Shown here: positions 19,223-28,346 of the stretch, in pieces
Position numbering within the stretch: position 1 is the first letter of the stretch
Layout: each line of letters starts with the position of its first letter
NCBI GenBank assembly: GCA_965227945.1
Contig: CBDDGQ010000006.1
Coordinates: 1,674,001-1,738,000, forward strand
DNA: 64,000 nucleotides
Source: Azorhizobium sp965227945
Lineage (GTDB): Bacteria > Pseudomonadota > Alphaproteobacteria > Rhizobiales > Xanthobacteraceae
Reading direction: 5' to 3'
Position numbers and translations under genes: made by a program
The notes under the pieces: model-generated
The model's input: only the letters and a program-made list of their open reading frames with translations
What the model was told of the DNA's origin: nothing
Databases searched by the model: none

Positions 19223-20104
19223 GTGAGCGCCATCGACGATTTGCCCCCGCTGCGCGACGTGATCCGCATCCATGGGCTCTCGGCGCAGAAATCGCTGGGA
19301 CAGAACTTCCTCCTCGACCTCAATCTGACCTCGCGCATCGCCCGGGCCTCTGGGCCGCTGGAGGGCGCCACAGTGGTGGAGGTGGGACCCGGACCGGGCG
19401 GCCTCACCCGGGCGCTCCTGGCTGGCGGCGTGGCGAAGGTGATCGCCATCGAGCGGGACCATCGCTGCGTGGCCGCCCTGGCGGATGTCGCAGCCGCCTA
19501 TCCGGACCGGCTGGACGTCATCGACGGCGATGCCCTGAAGGTGGACGTGCGCCCTCTGATCGCCGGCGCTGCACCCGGCAGCGTGCGGGTGGTGGCGAAC
19601 CTGCCGTATAATGTGGGCACCATGCTGCTGGTGAACTGGCTGTCCACGGACCCCTGGCCGCCCTGGTTCTCCTCTTTGACCTTGATGTTCCAGCGCGAAG
19701 TGGCCGAACGCATCGTCGCCGAGCCGGGCGACAAGGCCTATGGCCGGCTGGCGGTGCTCACCGGCTGGCGGGCGAGCGCGCGGATCCTGTTCGACGTCGC
19801 GGCCTCGGCGTTTGTGCCGCCACCCAAGATCACCTCCTCGGTGGTCCATCTCGTGCCCCGCGCCGCGCCGCTGCCCTGTACCCTGGCGCATCTGGAGCGG
19901 GTCACCGAGGCGGCCTTCGGCCAACGTCGCAAGATGCTGCGCCAGTCGCTGAAGTCCCTGGGCGTCGACACGGCGGCCTTGCTGGAGCGCACCGGCGTGG
20001 AAGAGACGGCGCGGGCGGAGGAGATCGACGTGACGGGTTTCGTCGCCCTGGCCAATGCCTATGCGGCGCTCAAGGTTGCCGGCCGGCCCGCACCGGGAGC
20101 TTGA
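19223..20104 (+). CDS. rsmA: 16S rRNA dimethyladenosine transferase
   Basis: RsmA (KsgA) dimethylates two adjacent adenines in helix 45 of 16S rRNA late in 30S assembly. The 293-residue form begins at a GTG at 19223 with AGGAGA upstream; the reading 63 bases longer lacks family similarity. The SAM-binding motif GPGPGG is at 55-60, following KSLGQNFLLD, and the catalytic NLPYN motif is in mid-protein. The C-terminal domain contains AAFGQRRKMLRQSLK. It closes the lptF-to-rsmA block. Confidence 0.96.
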   Translation: MSAIDDLPPLRDVIRIHGLSAQKSLGQNFLLDLNLTSRIARASGPLEGATVVEVGPGPGGLTRALLAGGVAKVIAIERDHRCVAALADVAAAYPDRLDVIDGDALKVDVRPLIAGAAPGSVRVVANLPYNVGTMLLVNWLSTDPWPPWFSSLTLMFQREVAERIVAEPGDKAYGRLAVLTGWRASARILFDVAASAFVPPPKITSSVVHLVPRAAPLPCTLAHLERVTEAAFGQRRKMLRQSLKSLGVDTAALLERTGVEETARAEEIDVTGFVALANAYAALKVAGRPAPGA

Positions 20105-20158
20105 ACCGCGCGCGGCAAGACGGTTTATCTCTACCATCTGTCGTGTTGGAGCCGCCGG

Positions 20159-21439
20159 ATGGTCCGTATGCGTCGCGCCGTCGCTTTGCCCCGTGCCCTG
20201 ATCTGCCTGCTGAGCGCCGGTCTGCTGCTCGCCGGAGGGGCGCCTGGCGCCGCCACGGCCGCCGACTTCACCCTGGAGCGGGTGGTGCTGGTGCAGCGCC
20301 ACGGGGTGCGCGCGCCCACCCAGCGGCCGCAGCTCCTGGCGTCCTGGGCGGCACGGTCGTGGCCGACGTGGCCCGTCGGGCCCGGCCTGCTGACGCCCCA
20401 TGGGGCGGAGGTGGTGGGCCTGGTGGCGGGTGCCATGCGGCAGCATTTCGTGGACCAGGGCTTGCTGCCCGCCTCGGGATGTCCCGGCGCCGCTCTGGTG
20501 CTGTGGGCCGATGGCCATGACCAGCGCACCCGCGACAGCGGCCGCATGATGGTGGACCGCCTCGCCCCCGGCTGTGGGCTGGCGCCTGGCTTCATGACCA
20601 TGCCCGCCGGCAAGAAGAGCGATCCCATTTTCAATTCCGTGGGCGGGGCCTGCCAGATCGACAAAGCCGCCGCCCGGCGCGCCGTGGCGGCGGCGATCCG
20701 CACGCCGCAGGGGCCGCAATTGGTGGACCCGGCGTCGGCGCAGGCCATCGCCAGCCTGCAGCCCATTCTGTGGCCGGGGGATGATGCGGCAGGGCGGGGG
20801 GCGGCGCCTTCCACGGCGGTGGTCCGCAAGAGCGGCGTGCGGCTGACCGGCCCCTTGCAGGTGGCCGCCGTCGTGTCGGAAATCTTCCTGCTGGAATATG
20901 CCGAGGGCCTGCCCCGGGATCAGGTGGCCTGGGGGGCGGCGGATCCGGCGCAGATCGGCGGGATGCTGGCGGCGCGGGCGCGGCAGGTGAGCCTCACCCG
21001 CGCCTTGCCCTATCAAGCCCGCCGGGAAGGCGCGCTGATGACCCGCCTGTTCCTCGCCACCCTGGCCGGTCAGACCCGCGCCGCGGCGCCCGCGATCGGG
21101 CCCGACGTGAAGGTGCTGGCCCTGGCCGGGCACGATGACAATCTCTCCAACATGGCCGGTGTGTTCGGGGTGAACTGGAGCCTGCCGGGCCAGCCGGACG
21201 CCACGGCGCCGGCGACCGCCTTCACGCTGGAGGTGTGGCGGGACGCAAACGGCACCCGCAGCGTCACCGCAACAATCTGGTATGCGGAACTGGAGGGCAT
21301 GCGGACGCTCAACCCGGCCGCGGTGCATGCGGTGAAGGTGGCCATTCCCGGATGCGGTGCGGCTGCGCCGGGCACTTGCGCGCTGGATGCGCTCACCAAG
21401 TCCGTGCTGGCCACCTTGCCCGACACCTGCGGGCAATGA
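20159..21439 (+). CDS. secreted histidine acid phosphatase (phytase / AppA-like)
   Basis: This 426-residue protein has a signal peptide (about 1-35) and the histidine-acid-phosphatase motif RHGVRAPT at 47-54, with the nucleophile His48. The proton-donor HD motif (LAGHDDNLSNMAG) lies near residue 320. The family includes 4-phytase and glucose-1-phosphatase. It should work in the periplasm or outside, releasing phosphate from organic esters. It sits between rsmA and the convergent gmk, breaking the usual neighbourhood. Substrate specificity cannot be read from the sequence. The next ATG (20168) is an alternative start. Confidence 0.88.
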   Translation: MVRMRRAVALPRALICLLSAGLLLAGGAPGAATAADFTLERVVLVQRHGVRAPTQRPQLLASWAARSWPTWPVGPGLLTPHGAEVVGLVAGAMRQHFVDQGLLPASGCPGAALVLWADGHDQRTRDSGRMMVDRLAPGCGLAPGFMTMPAGKKSDPIFNSVGGACQIDKAAARRAVAAAIRTPQGPQLVDPASAQAIASLQPILWPGDDAAGRGAAPSTAVVRKSGVRLTGPLQVAAVVSEIFLLEYAEGLPRDQVAWGAADPAQIGGMLAARARQVSLTRALPYQARREGALMTRLFLATLAGQTRAAAPAIGPDVKVLALAGHDDNLSNMAGVFGVNWSLPGQPDATAPATAFTLEVWRDANGTRSVTATIWYAELEGMRTLNPAAVHAVKVAIPGCGAAAPGTCALDALTKSVLATLPDTCGQ

Positions 21440-21553
21440 CCGCGATGCACCGCCCTGGAAGCCAACCCACCGGAAGCGAGCCGTTCCCCCGGCCGGCCAG
21501 CGACCGGAACGGAAATGCTTTGGTCCGGACCCAGGGTCCGATCGGCGCCAGGG

Positions 21554-22240
21554 CTAGAGCGCGTCGCGCAAGTCCTTGACGAAGCTGGCAAGGCCCGTGA
21601 GCCGGCGTCGCTTCAGGCGTTCCGCCTGGAGAATGGCCTTCAGCTTGGAGAGGCTGTCCTCCACATCCTGATTGATGAGGATGTAGTCATATTCGGTGAA
21701 GTGGCTGATCTCGTCGGAGGCCTTGGCCATGCGCTGGTGCACCACTTCCTCGCTGTCCGACGCGCGGCTGCGCAGGCGCGTCTCCAGATCGGCAGCGGTG
21801 GGCGGCAGCAGGAACACCTTCACCAGGTCCTGGTCGGCGCTCTGGTCCAATTGCTGGGTGCCCTGCCAGTCGATGTCGAATAGCACGTCGCGGCCGGCAG
21901 TCAGCGCATCTTCCACCGCCTGGCGCGGGGTGCCGTAGAGGTTGCCGAAGACGGTGGCATGCTCGAGCAATTCGCCATTGTCCCGCAGGGAGGCGAAGCG
22001 CGCCGCATCCACGAAGAAATAGTCCTTGCCGTCCACTTCGCCGGGCCGGGGCGGGCGGGTGGTCACCGACACCGACATGGTGATGCGGTCGTCGTCCGCC
22101 AGCAGCTTGCGGGAGAGGGTGGTCTTGCCGGCGCCCGATGGCGAGGAGAGCACCAGCATCAGGCCGCGCCGGGCGAGGCCGGTGCGCGAGCCCGGCTTCC
22201 AGCCCGGCAGCGAGAAATGCGACGTGGAAGCAGCAGCCAT
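21554..22240 (-). CDS. gmk: guanylate kinase
   Basis: Gmk phosphorylates GMP to GDP with ATP and so serves nucleotide and ppGpp supply. The 228-residue protein has a short N-terminal extension of about 27 residues, then the P-loop SSPSGAGKT (32-40), the GMP-binding TTRPPRPGEVDGKDYFFV region and the GTPRQAVEDAL segment. The extension is typical of alphaproteobacterial members; the Met28 before the P-loop strand is a possible alternative start. It follows yicC by 14 bp in a minus-strand operon. Confidence 0.96.
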   Translation of the reverse strand: MAAASTSHFSLPGWKPGSRTGLARRGLMLVLSSPSGAGKTTLSRKLLADDDRITMSVSVTTRPPRPGEVDGKDYFFVDAARFASLRDNGELLEHATVFGNLYGTPRQAVEDALTAGRDVLFDIDWQGTQQLDQSADQDLVKVFLLPPTAADLETRLRSRASDSEEVVHQRMAKASDEISHFTEYDYILINQDVEDSLSKLKAILQAERLKRRRLTGLASFVKDLRDAL

Positions 22241-22254
22241 GGGCGGGGTGGTCT

Positions 22255-23142
22255 CTATTCGATGTTCGCGATCTGCTCGCGGAACTGATCCACCAGCAGC
22301 TTCAGGTCAAGCCCGATCTGCGTCAGCGTCACCGCATTGGACTTCGCGCACAAGGTGTTGGCCTCGCGATTGAACTCCTGGGCCAGGAAGTCCAGCCGCC
22401 GGCCCACCGGGCCGCCCTGGGCCAGCAGGTCGCGGGCGGCGCCCAGATGGGCGGTCAGGCGGTCCAACTCCTCGCGGATGTCGGCCTTGGTGGCCAGCAG
22501 CACCGCTTCCTGATGCAGGCGCTCGGGATCCAGGGCCAGACTGCTGTCGGTGAGCGCCCGCACCTGATCGGCGAGGCGCGCCTGGATGGCCTCCGGGCGG
22601 CGTTCCGGCAGGGCCTCGGCGGCCGCCACCAGCCGGGCGATGCCGTCGAGCCGCTCGGTCAGCACGGCGCGCAGCGCCGCCCCTTCCGCCAGCCGCATGG
22701 TGGTGAGGTCCGCCAGGGCCTGCTCGAAGCCCGGCAGGGCATCGCGGGTGATCGCCTCGCGGTCGTCCTCGCTCTGCTGCGCCTCCACCACCTCCACGAT
22801 GCCCTTCACCCCGAGCAAGGCATCGAGGCTTGGCGGGGCGCTGCCGAGGGCGGCAGCGGCGGCATGAGCGGCGGTGAACAGTGCCGCCAGCGCCGGCTGG
22901 TTCAAGGCCACCGCGATGCTGTCGCCCTCCCGCGCCACGGTGAAGGTGGCGGAGACCGACCCGCGCGACAGGGCCTTGGTGGCGGCGGCGCGCACCGCTG
23001 CATCCAAAGCGTCGAAGCCATTGGGGAGGCGCAGGCGCAGGTCGAGGCCCTTGGCATTGACTGACCGCACTTCCCAGGACCAGCGCCAGGCGCCGGTGAG
23101 GCCGTGGGCGCGGGCAAAGCCGGTCATGCTGGCGAGGGACAT
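22255..23142 (-). CDS. yicC: YicC-family endoribonuclease
   Basis: The 295-residue protein matches the YicC family, cytosolic proteins recently linked to endoribonuclease activity and RNA turnover. It begins with the diagnostic SLASMTGFARA and has VRSVNAKGLDLRLRLP early on. It ends with a conserved C-terminal DUF1732 region that includes LDFLAQEFNREANTLCAKS. The family length is about 290. It is located between mltG and gmk, an arrangement common in alphaproteobacteria, and shares their transcript by spacing. Confidence 0.94.
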   Translation of the reverse strand: MSLASMTGFARAHGLTGAWRWSWEVRSVNAKGLDLRLRLPNGFDALDAAVRAAATKALSRGSVSATFTVAREGDSIAVALNQPALAALFTAAHAAAAALGSAPPSLDALLGVKGIVEVVEAQQSEDDREAITRDALPGFEQALADLTTMRLAEGAALRAVLTERLDGIARLVAAAEALPERRPEAIQARLADQVRALTDSSLALDPERLHQEAVLLATKADIREELDRLTAHLGAARDLLAQGGPVGRRLDFLAQEFNREANTLCAKSNAVTLTQIGLDLKLLVDQFREQIANIE

Positions 23143-23177
23143 GGAAGGCCTTTCCTCCGCCGCCCGGGGCGACGGGA

Positions 23178-24371
23178 TCAGTTGCTGGGTTTGGCCGGGG
23201 CCGGTGTTGCCGGGGTGGGCGTGGACGGGGCGGCCGGTGCGGGCGTCGCCGGGGCCGCAGGAGGGGGCGTCGCGGGGGCAGGCACGGCCGGTGTCGCACC
23301 GGCCGGGATGGCCGTCGGCGGGGTCGCCTTGGCCTTGGCCTCCGCCTCGATCTCGCGCCAGCGGGCGACGTTGCGGTTGTGCTGCTCCAGGGTCTCCGCG
23401 AACACGTGTCCGCCGGTGCCATCGGCCACGAAGAAGAGATCCTTGGTCTTCATGGGATTGGCCACCGCGGCCAGCGAGCTCTTGCCGGGATTGCCGATGG
23501 GGCCGGGGGGCAGGCCGTCGATGGCGTAGGTGTTATAGGGCGTGGGCGTGGAAATGTCGGTGCGCGAGATGGGCCGGCCCAGCGAGCCCTTGCCGCCGAC
23601 GATGCCGTAGATGATGGTCGGATCTGATTGCAGCCGCATCTTGCGGCTCAGCCGGTTGATGAAGACCGACGCCACATGGGCGCGCTCATCGGCCTTGCCG
23701 GTCTCTTTCTCGACGATGGAGGCGAGAATGACCATTTCCTCCGGCGTCTTCAGCGGCAGATCGGGCGCGCGCTTGGCCCAGATGTCCGCCACCACCTTCT
23801 GCTGGTCCGCCGCCATGCGCTTGATGATGTCCTGGCGAGCCTGGCCGCGCACCACCTGATAGGTCTCCGGCAGCAGCGTGCCTTCCAGCGGCACTCGGGT
23901 GGGGCCGGTCAGGAGGTCGCTGTCGTTCAGCCGGTCCACCACCTGCTGGCTGGTGAGCCCTTCGGGGATGGTGATCTGGTGCTGCACCACCCGGCCTTCC
24001 ACCATGGCGTCCAGCACGGCGGCCATGGTGACGCCCGGCTTGAAGATGTATTCGCCGGCTTTCAGCGCTTCGCCGCGATGGGTCATCTGCTGGCCGACGA
24101 CAAACACCAGCCAGTTGCGGATGACGCCTTCGCGCTCCAGCAGATCAGAGATGTCGCGCAGGCCCTGGCCGCGGGGGATCAGGACGCTCTTCTCCACCTG
24201 CAGCGGCCCGGGGCCTTCGAACGCCCAGCGGCCGTACCAGGCGGCGAGGCCGCCGCCCACCGCCAGGAAGAGCAGCAAGGTGAAGATGGCGCTGCCGATG
24301 GCCACGGCGGGGTGGTTCGCGCCCCGGGTGCGCCGCTTTGGCTTCGGCTCAGGCTGCACCATCGCGAACAT
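23178..24371 (-). CDS. mltG: endolytic murein transglycosylase MltG
   Basis: MltG cuts nascent glycan strands at the inner membrane and sets glycan length. The 397-residue protein has a short cytoplasmic start, one transmembrane helix (about 22-45), a LysM-like stretch and the YceG domain. The catalytic segment ILASIVEKETG has Glu221, aligning with the catalytic Glu of E. coli MltG. The DPTIIYG and DGLPPGPIGNPG motifs follow. The last 50 or so residues are a Pro/Ala/Thr-rich tail beyond the usual domain end. It lies downstream of fabF as in many alphaproteobacteria. Confidence 0.95.
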   Translation of the reverse strand: MFAMVQPEPKPKRRTRGANHPAVAIGSAIFTLLLFLAVGGGLAAWYGRWAFEGPGPLQVEKSVLIPRGQGLRDISDLLEREGVIRNWLVFVVGQQMTHRGEALKAGEYIFKPGVTMAAVLDAMVEGRVVQHQITIPEGLTSQQVVDRLNDSDLLTGPTRVPLEGTLLPETYQVVRGQARQDIIKRMAADQQKVVADIWAKRAPDLPLKTPEEMVILASIVEKETGKADERAHVASVFINRLSRKMRLQSDPTIIYGIVGGKGSLGRPISRTDISTPTPYNTYAIDGLPPGPIGNPGKSSLAAVANPMKTKDLFFVADGTGGHVFAETLEQHNRNVARWREIEAEAKAKATPPTAIPAGATPAVPAPATPPPAAPATPAPAAPSTPTPATPAPAKPSN

Positions 24372-24533
24372 ATCCTCGGGGTTGCGCGGGGCCGGCGTGA
24401 TGCGGGGGCCGACGTGCGGCGCCCCTGTCGATCAGCCGGTGCCGGATGTCACCGGCATTGCGCGCCAGAGGCTAGCGCGAAATATGGCGACACAGCGTCC
24501 CCACCGGCAGGTGGGGACGGAATGCCGGGCGTG

Positions 24534-25796
24534 TCACGCGTCCAGGCGACGAAAGACCAGGGAGGCGTTGGTGCCGCCGAAGCCGAACGAATTGGACAGC
24601 ACCACGTCGATCTTGCGCTCCCGCGGCTTCAACGGCACCAGATCGATGGGCGTTTCCACCGACGGATTGTCCAGATTGAGCGTGGGCGGGGCGATCTGGT
24701 CGCGAATCGCCAGCACCGAGAAGATCGCTTCCACCGCACCCGCCGCGCCCAGAAGGTGGCCAATGGAGGATTTGGTGGAGGACATGGAGGTCTGCGCGGC
24801 CGTATTGCCCAGCAGGCGCTCCACCGCGCCCAGCTCGATGCCGTCGGCCATGGTGGAGGTGCCGTGGGCGTTGATATAGTCCACTTCGCCCGGCGTCACG
24901 CCCGCCCGCTTCAGGGCGGAGGTCATGCAGCGGAACGCGCCGTCGCCATCGGGCGAGGGGGCGGTGATGTGGTAGGCGTCGCCTGAAAGGCCATAGCCGG
25001 TCAGCTCGGCATAGATCTTGGCACCGCGTGCCTTGGCGTGCTCCAGCTCTTCCAGCACGACGACGCCGGCGCCCTCGCCCATGAGAAAGCCGTCGCGGTC
25101 CCGGTCATAGGGGCGCGAGGCTCGGGTGGGATCGTCGTTGAAGGCGGTGACCAGCGCCTTGCAGGCGGCAAAGCCGGCCAAGGCAAGGCGATTGACCGGG
25201 GATTCCGTACCGCCGGCCACCATTACGTCCGCATCGCCGAGGGCGATCAGCCGTCCGGCGTCGCCAATGGCGTGGGCGCCGGTGGAGCAGGCGGTGACCA
25301 CCGCATGGTTCGGCCCCTTGAGGCCGTGGGTGATGGAGACATAGCCGCCGGCCAGATTGATCAGCCGGCCGGGGATGAAGAAGGGCGACACGCGGCGCGG
25401 GCCCTTTTCCTTCAACACCAGCGAGGTCTCGGCAATGCCTTCGATGCCGCCGATGCCGGAGCCGATCAGCACGCCGGTATTGATCTGATCTTCATAGCTG
25501 GTGGGATGCCAGTCGGCATCGTCCAGCGCTTGCTTGGCAGCGGCCATGGCGAAGACGATGAACTCGTCCACCTTGCGCTGCTCTTTGGGTTCCATCCACT
25601 GATCGGCATTGAAGCTGCCGTCGCTGCCATCGCCACGCGGCACGCTCGCCGCGATCTTGCAGGGCAGATCGGAAACATCGAAATGCGAGACCCGGCTTGC
25701 GCCGCTCTCACCCGCCAGCAGCCGCCGCCAGGTCGGCTCGACGCCGCAGGCGAGCGGCGTCACCATGCCGAGGCCGGTGACGACAACACGTCTCAT
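24534..25796 (-). CDS. fabF: beta-ketoacyl-ACP synthase II
   Basis: FabF condenses malonyl-ACP with growing acyl-ACP in fatty-acid elongation. The 420-residue protein has the complete catalytic triad: Cys170 in VTACSTG, His311 in NAHGTST and His347 in SSIGHLLGAAG. The start RRVVVTGLGMVTPL is characteristic. The gene lies 79 bp after acpP, as in most proteobacteria, and in the same direction as fabG and fabD. Confidence 0.97.
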   Translation of the reverse strand: MRRVVVTGLGMVTPLACGVEPTWRRLLAGESGASRVSHFDVSDLPCKIAASVPRGDGSDGSFNADQWMEPKEQRKVDEFIVFAMAAAKQALDDADWHPTSYEDQINTGVLIGSGIGGIEGIAETSLVLKEKGPRRVSPFFIPGRLINLAGGYVSITHGLKGPNHAVVTACSTGAHAIGDAGRLIALGDADVMVAGGTESPVNRLALAGFAACKALVTAFNDDPTRASRPYDRDRDGFLMGEGAGVVVLEELEHAKARGAKIYAELTGYGLSGDAYHITAPSPDGDGAFRCMTSALKRAGVTPGEVDYINAHGTSTMADGIELGAVERLLGNTAAQTSMSSTKSSIGHLLGAAGAVEAIFSVLAIRDQIAPPTLNLDNPSVETPIDLVPLKPRERKIDVVLSNSFGFGGTNASLVFRRLDA

Positions 25797-25875
25797 GAGG
25801 AGAACTCCGGAACCATAGAAGCAACGACCGCGCGCGCCAGGCGCTGCGCGATCGCTGTTCCCTGTCGGCCAGCCG

Positions 25876-26112
25876 TCAAGCGGCGTTCTTTTCCAGGAAC
25901 TTGATGGCGTCGCCCACCGTCAGGATGGTCTCGGCCGCGTCGTCCGGAATCTCGGTGTTGAAGGCCTCTTCGAAGGCCATCACGAGCTCCACGGTGTCGA
26001 GGCTGTCGGCGCCGAGATCGTCGATGAAGCTGGCATTCTCAGTCACCTTCTCGGGCTCAACCCCAAGATGCTCCGCGACGATCTTCTTCACCCGCTCGGC
26101 GATGTCACTCAT
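25876..26112 (-). CDS. acpP: acyl carrier protein
   Basis: The 78-residue acidic protein carries acyl chains on a 4'-phosphopantetheine attached to Ser37 in the motif GADSLDTVELVM. The start MSDIAERVKKIVAEHLGV and the VTENASFIDDLGADSLD surroundings are typical. ATG at 26112 has a GAGGGTG upstream; longer readings to 26361 lack similarity. It is between fabG and fabF, with a 245-bp leader region before it that may hold its own promoter. Confidence 0.97.
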   Translation of the reverse strand: MSDIAERVKKIVAEHLGVEPEKVTENASFIDDLGADSLDTVELVMAFEEAFNTEIPDDAAETILTVGDAIKFLEKNAA

Positions 26113-26333
26113 CGATGCACCCTCGTTGTCTGAAATAGAATTGCCGTCCGGCGGCTGGAGGACGGCATAATGCCTTTCAGCCGCCGTGCCCAGCCCCCCG
26201 CGCGCGCAGCCTTCGCAAAACCGCGCGCAGGTGAGCCTTGAATGAAAGACCCGGGCCCACCGCTGGGATCGGTTCGAGCGGCTCGTAACATACTTCCCCA
26301 GCCTTTGCCAGCGAACCGAACGCGACGTCAAAC

Positions 26334-26350
26334 CCCTGTAAAATACAGGG
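26334..26350. promoter_or_regulatory. perfect palindrome between fabG and acpP
   Basis: CCCTGTA and TACAGGG flank a central AAA (26334-26340, 26344-26350). It lies 8 bp past the fabG stop and about 220 bp before acpP. The short 3-base loop and lack of a T-tract make it a weak terminator; it could equally be an operator for a dimeric regulator. The rest of 26113-26333 shows no further clear signal. Confidence 0.4.
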
Positions 26351-26357
26351 TCAGCGG

Positions 26358-27095
26358 TCAAATCATCGCCATGCCGCCGTTGACGTGCAAGGTCTGCCCC
26401 GTGATGTAGCCCGCTTGGTCCGACGCCAGATAGACGCAGGCGGCGGCGATATCTTCCGGCGTGCCCAGGCGGCCTGCCGGCACGGACTTCAGAATGCCCT
26501 CCCGCTGCTTTTCATTCAAGGCGTCGGTCATCGGGGTGGCGATGAAGCCGGGGGCGATGCAGTTCACGGTCACGCCGCGGCTGGCCACTTCCTGCGCCAG
26601 CGACTTGGACATGCCGATCATGCCGGCCTTCGCAGCGGCATAATTCCCTTGGCCGGCATTGCCGGTGACCCCGACGATGGAGGTGATGGAAATGATGCGG
26701 CCGGTGCGGCGCCGCATCATGGAGCGCACGGCCGCCCGCGACAGGCGGAAGGCCGAGGTGAGGTTCACGTTCAGAACCTGCTCCCAGTCCTCATCCTTCA
26801 GCCGCATGAAGATGTTGTCGCGGGTGATGCCGGCGTTGTTGACCAGGATGTCCAGCACGCCCATCGCCGCTTCCGCGTCCGGCACCAGCTTTTCCACCTG
26901 CTCGGCCTCGCCGAGATTGCAGGGCAGCACATGCACCCGCTCGCCCAGGGTGGCGGCAAGCGCGTCCAGCGCCTCGCGGCGGGTGCCGGAGATGGCCACG
27001 GTGGCGCCCTGGGCATGCAGGGCGGTGGCGATGGCGCCGCCCAGGCCGCCGGTGGCGCCGGTGACGAGGGCAGTCTTGCCGCTCAGATCGAACAT
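26358..27095 (-). CDS. fabG: 3-oxoacyl-ACP reductase
   Basis: FabG uses NADPH to reduce beta-ketoacyl-ACP. The 245-residue protein is a classical short-chain dehydrogenase: nucleotide motif TGATGGLGG at 12-20, NNAG at 86-89, and catalytic Ser139, Tyr152 and Lys156 (YAAAK). The C-terminal GQTLHVNGGMAMI is typical of FabG. It follows fabD by 39 bp and precedes acpP. Confidence 0.97.
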   Translation of the reverse strand: MFDLSGKTALVTGATGGLGGAIATALHAQGATVAISGTRREALDALAATLGERVHVLPCNLGEAEQVEKLVPDAEAAMGVLDILVNNAGITRDNIFMRLKDEDWEQVLNVNLTSAFRLSRAAVRSMMRRRTGRIISITSIVGVTGNAGQGNYAAAKAGMIGMSKSLAQEVASRGVTVNCIAPGFIATPMTDALNEKQREGILKSVPAGRLGTPEDIAAACVYLASDQAGYITGQTLHVNGGMAMI

Positions 27096-27134
27096 GGTCG
27101 GTCCTTCGAAGAAGAGAACAGGGAGCGGACCGCC

Positions 27135-28091
27135 TCAGGCGGCCGGGGCCGCCTTGGCGGCGATGAAGGCGGCGACATCCTCGGGCGTACCCACGGCGGT
27201 CGCGGCGATGTCCTTGACGATGCGGCGCGAGAGGCCGGACAGCACCTTGCCGGCGCCGACCTCGACGGTTTTGCGCACGCCGGCGCCGGCCATATAGACC
27301 ACCGATTCGCGCCAGCGCACGGTTCCGGTCACCTGCTCCACCAGCAGGCGCACGATTTCCACCGGATCGGTCACCGGCGAGGCGCGCACGTTGGAGATCA
27401 GCGGGACGCACGGAGCGTGGACGGTGGCTTCCGCCAGGGCGGCCGCCATGATCTCGGCGGCCGGCTCCATGAGGCGGCAATGGAACGGCGCGGACACCGG
27501 CAGCAGGATGGCGCGCGAGGCGCCCTTGGCCTTGGCGATCTCCAGCGCCCGCTCCACCGCGACCCGATGTCCGGAGACCACCACCTGCCCGGTGGCATTG
27601 TCATTGGCAGCTTCGCAGACATCATCGCCGGCGGCTTCCGCCGCCACCGCCACCGCCTGATCGTAATCCAGGCCCAGGAGCGCGGCCATGGCGCCGACGC
27701 CCACCGGCACCGCGTCCTGCATGGCGCGGCCGCGGATGCGCAGCAGGCGCGCCGCATCGGTGATGGAGAGCGAGCGGGCGGCGGCCAAAGCGGAGTACTC
27801 GCCCAGAGAATGGCCGGCCACGAAGGCGGCATCGCGGGCGAGATCCAGGCCCGCTTCCACTTCCAGCACCCGCAGCGCGGCCAGCGAGGTGGCCATGAGG
27901 GCGGGCTGGGCATTGGCGGTGAGGGTCAGATCCTCGGCCGGACCTTCCCACATGATGCGGGTCAGATGCTCGCCCAAAGCGGCATCCACCTCGGTGAAGA
28001 CCTCGCGGGCGGCGGGAAAGGCTTCGGCGAGGGCCTTGCCCATGCCGACCGCCTGGCTGCCTTGGCCGGGGAAAATGAAGGCTGTGCTCAT
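27135..28091 (-). CDS. fabD: malonyl-CoA:ACP transacylase
   Basis: FabD moves malonyl from CoA to acyl carrier protein to feed elongation. The 318-residue protein begins AFIFPGQGSQAVGMG, has the active-site serine in GHSLGEYSA (Ser95) and the later PFHCRLM segment with the catalytic His. It is the first gene of the minus-strand fatty-acid operon, so the operon promoter should be in 28092-28250, close to the AT-rich control region of the divergent toxin-antitoxin pair. Confidence 0.97.
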   Translation of the reverse strand: MSTAFIFPGQGSQAVGMGKALAEAFPAAREVFTEVDAALGEHLTRIMWEGPAEDLTLTANAQPALMATSLAALRVLEVEAGLDLARDAAFVAGHSLGEYSALAAARSLSITDAARLLRIRGRAMQDAVPVGVGAMAALLGLDYDQAVAVAAEAAGDDVCEAANDNATGQVVVSGHRVAVERALEIAKAKGASRAILLPVSAPFHCRLMEPAAEIMAAALAEATVHAPCVPLISNVRASPVTDPVEIVRLLVEQVTGTVRWRESVVYMAGAGVRKTVEVGAGKVLSGLSRRIVKDIAATAVGTPEDVAAFIAAKAAPAA

Positions 28092-28223
28092 GGCGGGCTC
28101 CCTACGGTCCGATTTGGCGAGGGGAGAGACACCGCGACGCCGGGGAAGTCAAGGACGGCCCCGCGCGTGGCCAAGCGAGGGGGCGCGCTCGGCGGGTTCG
28201 GTATGCGTTATCTTCCCATGGAA

Positions 28224-28245
28224 AGAAATTCAGGATATTATTTCT
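28224..28245. promoter_or_regulatory. inverted repeat upstream of the Xre/RES operon
   Basis: AGAAAT (28224-28229) and ATTTCT (28240-28245) flank ten bases in an AT-rich island about 100 bp before the antitoxin start, within otherwise GC-rich DNA between fabD and the module. The symmetry suits binding by the Xre antitoxin or its complex. I cannot fix a -35/-10 pair with confidence. Confidence 0.35.
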
Positions 28246-28346
28246 AAGGACTATTTGCGGTGGCGCCGAGAGGCTTTGGCGCATCGCGCCCCCGGGGCGC
28301 AGAGGCATCACGGGCTGCCACGAAACAAGAAGGGAGCGCAGGACCG

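Noticed and set aside
26385..28247. 620-codon plus-strand frame opposite fabG and fabD
   Set aside because: The two minus-strand genes have complete catalytic motifs; the opposite frame is compositionally odd and spans both genes.
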